This document shows positions 30,405-41,796 of a stretch of 48,596 bases of DNA, piece after piece. The notes under the pieces are model-generated. The model was not told the DNA's origin and searched no databases. It worked only from the letters and a program-made list of their open reading frames with translations. Source of the stretch: Branchiostoma floridae (Eukaryota; Chordata; Leptocardii; Amphioxiformes; Branchiostomatidae); contig NC_049982.1 in NCBI RefSeq assembly GCF_000003815.2, forward strand, positions 16,827,375 through 16,875,970. Reading direction: 5' to 3'. Position 1 is the stretch's first letter. Each line of letters starts with the position of its first letter. Made by a program: the position numbers and the translations under genes.

Positions 30405-33400
30405 ATGACGACAGTGGAGTGGCCTGTACTGCCGCTGAACCGGACACCTCCCGGGTCCTACTTCCCCGCTATCCCCCCGCCAACCCCGCCGGAGGCACGG
30501 TCCTACCCACAGTAAGTAAACTCTTAGCTATAACATGTACTTCGGAATATTGCAGCATCAGATCAACATTGATATTGTCACGGAACAGTTTTAACAACTT
30601 TTGCTGGCTAATTTCACTGTTGCTGTCCATCACAGTTTTGTAAAAGTTCAGGAACCAATTCACATTTTCAACAGTCCCTTAAGCGTGTCCTGTCACATCA
30701 TAACGGTGCTAGACTACGGGAGAGTCATTAAGGGAATCTCGAAGAGTCATTGAGAAACTACCTGGAGGACTTTTCAGGGGTCGGATTCGCTGCATTGATC
30801 GCTGGTTGGCCCCTCAACAACCGGTCGTTCGGTACCTGTAGTGGTGCATTGTTCAGGAGTATTGTGACATACTGATGGTAAGGGCTCCAGATTGCTCCAT
30901 TTCTCAAGGTTGACTGGAACACTCAGGGTACTTCAAGTCTGCTTCATCAATCTGGTCTTCATTAAGTACAGCAAAATATAACATGGAAATTCACATGTAT
31001 AGGAAACCTTGTTGCAACGTTGATAACATTAAGTTAGAAAATGAAACGGATCTGGATGTATATGTATAACCTAAGTCTGCTGATTGCTTACATGTTGTTC
31101 TAGAACACCTGGATAGGGTACCTACATGCAGACATTCCAGAGCTTTCAAGATGCTTAATGCTCCTCCAGTTTTGTACTGCTCTATGGTAACACAGGGACT
31201 TCCTAGGGTCAATTTTGTCATCAGAGGAAAACACCCTACACAGTAACAAGAGGCAAATAAATCTTCCCATTTCTTAGCAACCAGGGGAAGTTGCGTGCCA
31301 TTTCTCAACAACCATGGAACTGAAAGAAGCATAAAGTTGTTGAAAATTCATGAAGTTGGATTGTTTTCTCACAAGCCATGCTGTTGCTTAGGGACAACAA
31401 GTCTTAAGTGTTGAATTAGAATGTGTATACTGGGTGTCTAAAATAAATGATTACCTACTACCAATTAAAGTGCCATTCTCAGTAACATGGGATGTGCAAC
31501 AACACAAAACATGAAAATAGGAATGATTTTGTGCTTTTCAGCAGGTAAAATTTCTTTCTGAGCTTTTGTTGATTAGTTTCCTTTTAGTATCAACCATATT
31601 TTCTTCCTAGCTATGAGCCACCCCTTAATAATTTATGGTCCATGCCTGCAGAAGTCTTGTCAGCAACCAAAGTTAACAGATGTTTTGGTATGTGATTCGT
31701 TTTCATGGGGTTTCCAAGGAAACATTGACAATAAGAATGACCCTTTTGTAGTGTTTTCAACTTTGACTCTTTCATTGTTTTGTGTACTGACCCCTGTTGG
31801 TCTTCCTTATCTTTGTGACTTACTATCTGACTTTCTATTTGGCTTTCTTGTGTGGCTAGTAAACAATGGTGTGATTTGTTCACCCAGTTGTCCTAAATGC
31901 AATTGTTGTCATCTTCAAAACATATAAATGTCACCCATCCCTTTCAACAGGGGACTTTTTGTCACTCCCCTCATGCTTCCCTTTTAGGATCTGATTATTT
32001 GTGTCCCTTCCTTTGTGTGAGCCATGAAGGTAATAAGGCGTTAAATACAGCCGTTAGCAGGCAAATAATTTGATCTCCAAACAACACCAATTGAAACTGT
32101 TACAGCTCTTTTCAATCCATGTGTATAACACGTGGACATTCCCTTATTCAAAGTAACTACTTATACAATAGAACTGTAAACATACCTGTCACCAGGAGCT
32201 TGCACACCTTTCTACACTTTCGTACCTGATACTATGTCTTATAAAAGTACAAATTTTCCTATCAAACAGGTAAATTTGTTATTAAGTTCAGCACAGCTGC
32301 TAATGATGGGGTGTTGGATACAGCATAGATAAAAATTTAAAAAAAAAATGGTAAAATGCACCACAGGGTTAAGTTCTTTTAAGTGCATAGCAGAACTCTC
32401 TCAACATTTTGTCCTGTTTTTGTTTCTGTTTCAGCTAGCAAAATTTCAAAGTATGTTTACAATCTAGTTCACTTTACTAAAGGCATTTAGTAGTTCTCAG
32501 TGGTCTATTTACTACAAAGCCACAAATCAAGTTACTGTAAATGCATTCCCAGGGATTTAATTTCATGGCAGCAGGGAAAAGGACCTTTTTGCTGTGGTTT
32601 TAAGTTCGCGGTAGCACCATGCACTGTAGTGTCTTACTGCAATGGGAAAATGTTCGCAGTGGCTTTAAGTTCGCGGTGAAGCGGCCACCGCAAAAAATGC
32701 TAACATTAAACCACCACGAAAGTTTCTGCATTTACAGTATTCAGGAGTTCATTGACACTCATGTCAATTTAAGATGTATTCATTGTACATAATCCTGCAA
32801 TATTATTTGACACTGACTGATTTGTAGGTAAAACAAAAACACACCGAATGCTTGTGTACTCAGCACACTTTCAAAAGTCATTTATTACTGAGGTGATATT
32901 ATATCGCTAGGTCACCTTTATCCAGTGGGTAACCTATATCTGTTCTGTTTTTTCTCCAAAAAGGGACTGTGCAATATTTTTAAGATATTGCTATTTTGAA
33001 CCTTTGTCTGTTGACTTGACATCCCTAAAGGATATAGGTTACCCCACAGATGAAACTAGCATCACATAATCAACACCCTGACATATTGTTGTTGATTGCA
33101 CAAATTTGAAATATGAATCATGCAGTGACAGCCTCAATCAGTTATCAAGCTTGTAGAGCATTTGTCTTATCTATAAAAAAACACTAATAAAGTCCCTGCT
33201 GAAGTTTTCAGCATATGCATTCCGCCTTCACTAGATTGTTGTTATTCCTCTGGCCCAGAACTAGTTTATTGTTCTTGATACAGCACGCCGTCCTGTGACA
33301 AAGAAACAGGAATTCTTGGCTTCAAAGCCATTCCCCAGAATGAAAAGGTCGTGCACATACCAGTGATTCCGAAGAGTTGAATTCAGTGATGGGACTTGAA

Positions 33401-36400
33401 AGTACTTTGGGACTGAATGTTCTCTTACTTCAGAAAACCTGAAATCAGTAGTTGTCAGTGGCAAAATATTTTCAGGTAGTGTTTCAACACTTTTGCTTCT
33501 TTCTAGTTGAGCATGGTGCTGTACTGGAAAAACAACACTAACATCTTAGCAGCAAGAGCAACAAGGGAGGGTCTTTTTAGCGAATGCCCACAAACGCCCA
33601 CTCTAGAGAAGTCCGCGCTGCACGAATCTAACTTTTTTTGCTTGGAATATGTCCACGTTGTGCTCCCATGTATTAATCCTGAGTTTCAAGTCAATCCGTT
33701 GACCCGAAGTGACATAAATCAAAGTTTTCGATTCTCGATGGTCTTTTTAGCGAACGCCCAGCAAAATGTCTTTTTAGCGAATGCCCACTATATCCACAAA
33801 AATATCAGCCGTCGCGCAACGACACCTAAACCTACCGCCACAAACATGTTCAAGATGGTGTCCCATTGATGTGTACGGAGTTTCCGTGCTTTACAAGCAT
33901 TTTAGGTTCCTGTTTTTGGTCAAAATGTACGGCGACGATACTACCATACTTTAACTATAGCAATTCAAAATGGCGGGCACTAGTCATGTGACCTCCTTGC
34001 GGGACTGTTCTATAAGTATCGCGGGAGGGACTGTTGTAGCATAGCTTCTCATACAACCATTTTAGAGTGAATTCTGAACAAGATTTTCATTTCATAGTGC
34101 TATCATCTGACTGATATTTACAATGTGGTCATTTTTTCTGTGCTATTATTACCCAGGTTTGAGGAACTTAGTGCAAATTTGGATATTGATTCACCTCAGT
34201 GCCCAATTAATGTACAAAAGGCTCAGACACATCAGTGTTATAAACCTGAATAGGGGCAGGTAACCAATACTAGAAAAACATAGCTATTTATTATTAACAA
34301 TACTATTTACATTATAATAATAACTCTTCACCAAACTGGACTTTTCTTATCTTTATTTATCACAGAAACATTGTTACAATGAGGATTTGATTAGATGAGT
34401 ATCTGTTACAGTGTGTACAAACTTATTTCAAATACAAAAATGTATTTCGTTTCACTTCCTAAATATTTTTAAAGTATTGGAAGAAGTTGACACATAAACA
34501 ATATTAATTGCATCATTTATGTGCAGTAAAATGTGACCACATGCTATCAATAGCCTAATAAAATGTTGGAACATGGCACAAGCGGGCTCCCCTTCTGAGT
34601 ACAGAAAGGAAATGTTTTATAACATTTAGTTAAGACGTAGAAAATTTCAATTGTAAAATGTACCTTTATTAACATTTACAAACAAATTGTTTTCTTCTCT
34701 TCTTAATAAATGACAACAATACAGGTAAGTAAGGTGTGTTTCCTTTTATAACAGGCCAGGTAAGACGCCGTACAGGTAATTAAGGTGTGTTTCCTTTTAT
34801 AGCAGACCAGGTAAGACACCGTACAGGTGAGTAACGTGTATTTCCTTTGATTACTGACCAGGTAAGACACAATACAGGTGAGTAACGTGTATTTCCTTTG
34901 TTCACAGACCAGGTAAGACACCGTACAGGTGAGTAACGTGTATTTCCTTTGTTTACAGACCAGGTGAGACAACATACAGGTGAGTAACATTTATTTCCTT
35001 TGATAACAGGCCAGGTAAGACACCATACAGGTAAGTAAGGTACGTTTCCTTTTATAACAGACCAGGTAAGACACCGTATAGGTGAGTAACGTGTGTTTGC
35101 TCTGATTACAGACCAGGTAAGACACCACACAGATGAGTAAGGCGTCTTTCCTTTGCCTATAGACCAGATAGGGCATTATACAGGTAAGTAAGTTGCTTTA
35201 CTCACCTGTTTAATACCTATCTGGTCTATAGGCAAAGGAAAGACGCTTTACTCACCTGTATAATGGCCTATATGGTAGTATATAGGCAAAGGAAAGTTGC
35301 TTTACTCACCTGTATAATACCCTGTCTGGTCTATAGGCAAAGTAAAGACATCTTACTTACCTGTATAATGGCCTATCTGGTCTATAGGCAAAGGAAAGAC
35401 ACCTTACTCACCTGTTTAATGGCCTATCTGGTCTATAGGCAAAGGAAAGACACCTTATTCACCTGTATAATGGCCTATCTGGTATATAGGCAAGGGAAAG
35501 AGACCTTACTTACCTGTATAATGCCCCCATCTGTTATATAGGCGAAGGAAAGACACCTAACTTACCTGTATAATACCCTATCTGGTCTACAGGCAAAGGA
35601 AAGTTGCTTTACTCGCCTGTTTAATACCCTATCTGGTCTATAGGCAAAGGAAAGACGCCTTACTCACCTGTATAATGGCCTATATGGTATATAGGCAAAG
35701 GAAAGACGCCTTACTCACCTGTGTAGTACCCTATCTGGTCTATAGACAAAGGAAACACACCTTACACACCTGTGCGGTGTCTTACCTGGTCTGTAATGAA
35801 AGGAAATACACGTTACTCACCTGTATGGTGTCTTACCTGTCCTGTTATCAAAGGAAATACACGTTACTCACCTGTATGTTGTCTCACCTGGTCTGTAAAC
35901 AAAGGAAATACACGTTACTCACCTGTACGGTGTCTTACCTGGTCTGTGAACAAAGGAAATACACGTTACTCACCTGTATTGTGTCTTACCTGGTCTGTAA
36001 TCAAAGGAAATACACGTTACTCACCTGTACGGTGTCTTACCTGGTCTGTTATAAAAGGAAACACACCTTACTTACCTGTATGGTGTCTTACCTGGCCTGT
36101 AGTCAAGGAAACACACCTTACTCACCTGTACGGTGTCTTACCTGGTCTCTAATCAAAGGAAATACACGTTACTCACCTGTACGGTGTCTTACCTGGTCTG
36201 TAATGAAAGGAAATACACGTTACTCACCTGTACGGTGTCTTACCTGGTCTGTAATGAAAGGAAATACAGCTTACTCACCTGTACGGTGTCTTACCTGGTC
36301 TGCTATAAAAGGAAACACACCTTACTTACCTGTACGGCGTCTTACCTGGCCTGTTATAAAAGGAAACACACCTTACTTACCTGTATTGTTGTCATTTATT

Positions 36401-39181
36401 AAGAAGAGAAAAAAACAATTTGTTTGTAAATGTTAATAAAGGTACATTTTACAATTGAAATTTTCTACGTCATAACTAAATGTTATAAAACATTTCCTTT
36501 CTGTACTCAGAAGGGGAGCCCGCTTGTGCCATGTTCCAACATTTTAATAGGCTATTGATAGCATGTGGTCACATTTTACTGCACATAAATAATGCAATTA
36601 ATATTGTTTATGTGTCAACTTCTTCCAATACTTTAAAAATATTTAGGAAGTGAAACGAAATACATTTTTGTATTTGAAATAAGTTTGTACACACTGTAAC
36701 AGATACTCATCTAATCAAATCCTCATTGTAACAATGTTTCTGTGATAAATAAAGATAAGAAAAGTCCAGTTTGGTGAAGAGTTATCATTATAATGTAAAT
36801 AGTATTGTTAATAATAAATAGCTATGTTTTTCTAGTATTGGTTACCTGCCCCTATTCAGGTTTATAACACTAATGTGTCTGAGCCTTTTGTACATTAATT
36901 GGGCACTGAGGTGAATCAATATCCAAATTTGCACTAAGTTCCTCAAACCTGGGTAATAATAGCACAGAAAAATGACCACATTGTAAATATCAGTCAGATG
37001 ATAGCACTATGAAATGAAATCTTGTTCAGAATTCACTCTAAAATGGTTGTATGAGAAGCTATGCTACAACAGTCCCTCCCGCGATACTTATAGAACAGTC
37101 CCGCAAGGAGGTCACATGACTAGTGCCCGCCATTTTGAATTGCTATAGTTAAAGTATGGTAGTATCGTCGCCGTACATTTTGACCAAAAACAGGGACTTA
37201 AAATGCTTGTAAAGCACGGAAACTCCGTACACATCAATGGGACGCCATCTTGAACATGTTTGTGGCGGTAGGTTTAGGTGTCGTTGCGCGACGGCTGATA
37301 TTTTTGTGGATATAGTGGGCATTCGCTAAAAAGACATTTTGCTGGGCGTTCGCTAAAAAGACCATCGAGAATCGAAAACTTTGATTTATGTCACTTCGGG
37401 TCAACGGATTGACTTGAAACTCAGGATTAGTACATGGGAGCACAACGTGGACATATTCCAAGCAAAAAAAGTTAGATTCGTGCAGCGCGGACTTCTCTAG
37501 AGTGGGCGTTTGTGGGCATTCGCTAAAAAGACCATGCGCTTAACAAAGTCATAACACTTTGAGTCCATAGTACACAAACCTCTTTGGAGTTGTTTGCAAT
37601 GTGGCCCAAGGTACCAGGAAAGCAATTTATTTCTTTTAAACCTGTTTCTATTTATGTGCAGGTAGTTGGGGGAACAGATCAATGACGTATAGAATAATCA
37701 TTATGGTTTTGGTTGATTAAGTCCTTATATTTTTCCCTGTGCAGGGCGGTCAGGAATGCACCAGTCACGGCACTGATGGGAATTGTGGTGGACGGACGGC
37801 AGCCTGAGAGGGTAAGCACCAACTATCATTGACAATACCTGTGAACAGGTGAATGCTGTCTGACACTCCTTATAGTTACGAAAGACCTTTCCATGTGATC
37901 TCTATTAAGTTTTAGCTCTTAAGATGTGGAAAAAGAAGCAAATTTTTGAGGTTAACTGTACTTAAAGGCCCTGCCAACGCAGACCTCACAGCCACTCTTG
38001 GAAGTATCACAAGAAGTTTGTTTTCAAAACAGAGACTTTGGTACAAAGCCAAGACCCAGTCCTCTAGGCACAACAAAAGCCCAACACAACACATGGATAC
38101 ATGCTTCATTCATTGACTGTTTGGGTGGGTCAGCTTTCATCACCATGACAACTACTGTATCAGGTGGTATATTAGATGCTGGCCCACAGTAAGAAACCTT
38201 TTGCAGCTGTATGCCGAGTCAGGTGTGACTTACAATCTCAGGTGTTTACAAGCTAAGGTTCGTGTGATTTCAAAAGGGCTCCTTTTGTGGCGATGCTTGC
38301 AGGTGAAACTAGGCAAACCCTGTCATGCCTCATGAGTAACAGTTAAAGTTTAAAAGTTCATCTCATACTTTTGGCAACACACTTCATGATGCCAGTTTAT
38401 AGCATTTCCTTTTCAAGATTTATATAGACTTTGGAATGGCAAAAGCATTCTCAAATACAAGTCTGTGTGTCATAATTTTACATGCATATGCCTTGACTAA
38501 ATGATATTTGCTTACAGTCAGGTATTCAGCCCATGTTCATAGTTACCTGGGGTTGGCAAGTTGACTTTGTATCAAATCATGTTACACATAATGGTCTGTC
38601 ATGGTTTGCTAACATGCAGTGTAAAAGAGTTGGTCATGGTTGAACCCTCAGTGCATATTTAACATTCATTACCTGTAAGTTGTACTGAGTACACATTGGT
38701 CCTTTACACAACATGATTCATGTATCTTGGGACTCCTTCACGACTCACAGTCTAACCTGATGGGTCATCTATTGACTGAAAGTCTCTGGCTGATTGAAAT
38801 CTCTAAATTTAGTTGTGAACTGGCAAGTTGAACTTTTGGTTAGCTTTTTGCCATTTCCTATATGTGGTAATGTTACCAATGATTTAACAAGACTCAGAAG
38901 GGTGATAAAAACATCCGATCCCTTTCATCTATCTAAAACAGTGCATCAGTATTAGTTTTACAAAATTAACAATGATTGTGCAAAAGTCAATGTAGATTTA
39001 GATCCGATTTAGTTAAGAGTTAAAACTCAACATTTTGTGTATTGATAAAACATCAAATCCATTTTCGTCAAACAAGGTCCATTGCATACGGTGAATATTG
39101 AGGCTCATGATCAGATGTACCCTGAGGACCAGCTTGGATCGGGCAGCTGGGACAGTTTATTCGGTGGCCCAAGACAGTCAG

Positions 39182-39239
<58 letters not shown>

Positions 39240-41796
39240 CGATCTCCTATTAGTGCTCCTCCCGCTCAAACTCACCGGAGCACTAATAGGAAATCGGCGG
39301 GCCTGACTGTCTTGGGCCACCGAATATACTGTCCTAGCTGGCCAATCTGGATGGCCCCCAGGGTAGATCAGATGGGGCCTGTTCAAAGTACAGATGAATA
39401 CACCTTAGAGACATATTACGGGTTGATATGTATCATACAGTAGCTTTTACATAGGTTTACCATCAGCCCTTGTGAAATATCCACCCCTGTTTGTTTAGTA
39501 GTCACAGAGCTGTTTTTAGTGGCTATGGTGCTTGACAAAGTAGAATAGTACACCCTGATATATTGAAAAGGCCTTTTTGTTGTTCTTTCCTTGCCAGGTA
39601 AAAGTAAACAAACAGGGCATGGCAGTAGTGAAAGATTGCAATGCCACAGAAGCTAGGGTACAAATGCCACAATGAGCTAACGCTGTGCATTCTAAAACTG
39701 CTGTGCCTTATCGCTCCATCTCTGAAGTTTACTTATAGTTCAGCTTTACTCTGGACACAAAGGCTCTATGCTTACCCAAAGCTTAAGACACAAAAATGTT
39801 TCGATCTTTGAGGTTAGGTTTGTTTACGTGGAGATATGTATCTTTACAAATATGGAATGTAAAAAGAGGCCTAAATTTGAATACTGGGTACAACATTTGG
39901 CCCCAAATTGCAGTCTTGTACCATGAAAATGGATAAAATAACTGTGGTAGCATTTATTTAGCAGTCCTCAATCGGACCAATTTTTGAAAACAAATGGAAA
40001 ATAAGAAAGCTTTTAACACTTTGAATTTCAAAGTAACAGCCTGAGTTGTCATGTTGTCAATATAGGACTGACAAAAGTTAAAGCTGGATGATTGTAACCA
40101 TATAAAACTGTTTTGAAAACAAAATTTATTTATTTATTTATTGATCTTTAGGGTAGTCCCTTCAGTTAACGTAGTAACTGATTTCCAAGGGAGCCCTATA
40201 TACATGTTCGCACATGTTCGCACAACGACGGGTTATACCGCCCCTTACGGGGTGACACACCCGTCCGGGTGAATGATAGATCACCATGTGGCTGATACGA
40301 GACAGAGGTCGCCAGGCCTCCATCCGGGTGATTTTTAGTGAATCACCAACTTCCGACAGAAGGATTTGCACCAACGCACACCGCACCATCGCACGTGTGG
40401 GGGTTCTTTAACGTGCATGGGGTATGGCTCTCCCCTTACACGGGACCTCTATTTAACGTCCAACCCGAGGGACGACTCATTTTTCACTTGAGTAAAGTGA
40501 GGAAAGTCGTGTAAAGTGCCTTTCCCAAGGGCACAAGGCCGGCAACACCGCAAGCGGATTCGAACCGGCGACCTCTCGGTCACGGGCCGAATACACTACC
40601 ACTGTGCTACGCGGCCCCACAACATGAACAGCCCCTTGAACTTTTTTACACAATGCAAAGTTTTGTCAAACGCCCTGATATATATATATATAATTCCAAC
40701 AACTTCTTATGTGAACACCAATGTTCTAGCACCCGGAGACTGTGAGATGTCGTGTACGGAAACAAGTGGGCAGCACCAACCGGTGGCGCCTGCCACAGAG
40801 TCTGGGGAGTGACTTACTGGGTACTTCACAAGCCGTTAAAGCCATCAAGGTACCAGCCTGGAGCGACAGTGTACGCAGCATCATGACAGGTGAGGGGAAA
40901 CACCACATCTACATCACATGGACAAAACTTATCACTCATTGTCTTCAGCAGTCATGAAAATTCAACAAGATCATCCTTCTAGCTGAACATCGCATCATTT
41001 GCATGCCAACATTATGATATTGATATGTCATGGTCTTGTCCTTCAGTGTTGATTTCATTAAGCAACCGATGAAGAAAAGTTACTGAAATTTATGCGAGTT
41101 TATTTGAAAGACATTCTGCAGTACCAGTAGGTCGCAATGTGATGTAATTGTACAGTGAAGTGGGCAAGCAGTTACAAATAAAGAGATGCTAGTAAGAATT
41201 GTTATTAACAAGAATGGCACTTCCCATGCAGGAGAGAGTGCGTGCACGTCAGTAAACCGTGACCCTGAAAAGGTGTACACCTTCCAGACAGTGGAGAGCC
41301 GGCCATTCTCCTCACCACGGTTACTGAGGAAAGCTGCCCTTAGCCGCAGCTCCTCTCCCTCCATCCCCTCCCCACCCAGAACAGCTCCTGCTCAGATGGT
41401 CAGGTGAGGAACTCATGAACTGAATACTAGTACTTGATTTGATGTTTTCTAGTCAGATTGACATAGCAGAATCTGGGGATACTAAATTGAATACATTATA
41501 CTACTAAAATGAATCGTCATAAGCATATTTTTTCTGATCTTAATTCCCTGTTTAGTAAGAGAAATTTTGATTGCACATATTTCTTGTTCAAAAGAGTAAT
41601 GAACCCTTTCTGATAGACGGATTAATTTGTGTCATTCACAATTGTCAGCCGGCATGCTTGTGTCTTGCTGGTCTTGTAACATGTTTATATTTCAGCCCTC
41701 GTCTTGCCGTTCACAAACCCCTGACACCCCACTACCCGACCCCAGCACAAGTCTTCCACTACCACTCCAAACATATCTTTGATGTGGCAGGGCCAG
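30405..41796 (+). CDS. BTBD16: BTBD16 N-terminal exons 1-5
   Basis: Exon 1 (30405-30511) ends in phase 2 with CA and exon 2 (37745) begins with G, restoring a Gln codon across the 7.2-kb intron. Exon 2 ends in phase 0, as exon 3 (40730) requires; exons 3 to 5 then join in phases 1, 2 and 1. The encoded 202 residues are rich in Pro, Ser and Arg (PPTPP, SSSPSIPSPPR) and likely disordered, ending in HYHSKHIFDVAG just before the BTB region. Exons 1 and 2 have only splice-phase support and the absence of competing frames, so they are less certain than the rest. Confidence 0.72.

Larger units (their letters stand above)
33570..37533. mobile_element. Foldback-type element with long inverted arms and internal tandem arrays
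   Basis: The left end reads GGTCTTTTTAGCGAATGCCC, and the right end (37514-37533) is its exact reverse complement. The unique outer arms, 33570-34720 and 36385-37533, are nearly identical inverted copies with only scattered single-base differences. Both lead into opposed 51-bp tandem arrays that meet near 35194. No transposase-like frame is visible and no target-site duplication is obvious, so it is a non-autonomous foldback by structure; the family is unknown. It sits wholly within BTBD16 intron 1. Confidence 0.88.
30512..37744 (+). other. BTBD16 intron 1 (7.2 kb, repeat-laden)
   Basis: This phase-2 intron opens with GTAAGT and ends TTTTTCCCTGTGCAG. Its first 3 kb (30512-33569) is AT-rich, with two small inverted-repeat elements at 32533 and 32925. 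The rest is mostly one 3.96-kb foldback element, followed by about 210 bases of ordinary intron. Open frames such as 31613-31927 have no recognisable protein content. Confidence 0.75.
37812..40729 (+). other. BTBD16 intron 2
   Basis: A 2918-bp phase-0 intron (donor GTAAGC, acceptor TTCTAG). It carries the 248-bp MITE and the antisense SINE; the remainder is AT-rich with no coding signal. A (TA)n run at about 40680-40692 precedes the acceptor. Confidence 0.75.

Noticed and set aside
30389-30643. Reading BTBD16 exon 1 in the longer 84-residue open frame
   Set aside because: That frame leaves the exon in phase 0, which does not fit the phase-2 start of exon 2. The frame from ATG 30405 fits exactly and follows an in-frame stop.
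31613-31927. 104-residue open frame inside BTBD16 intron 1
   Set aside because: AT-rich with random-looking hydrophobic runs, an opposite-strand frame of similar length, and no splice signals in phase with BTBD16.
34721-36384. CRISPR-like array
   Set aside because: The units are contiguous near-identical 51-mers without unique spacers, in an animal intron.
34703-36436. Long open frames of up to 253 residues with 17-residue repeats such as YLVCNQRKYTLLTC, on both strands
   Set aside because: They arise because the tandem unit is 51 bases (17 codons) and free of stops in several frames. All frames and both strands are open alike, and no start or domain context supports a protein.
39082-39386. 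Open frames on both strands with poly(Thr-His) and poly(Cys-Val)
   Set aside because: They read through the CA microsatellite inside a MITE.
40556-40618. A functional tRNA gene on the minus strand
   Set aside because: A and B boxes are present, but they continue into a ~400-base body with an A-rich tail; this is a SINE head.
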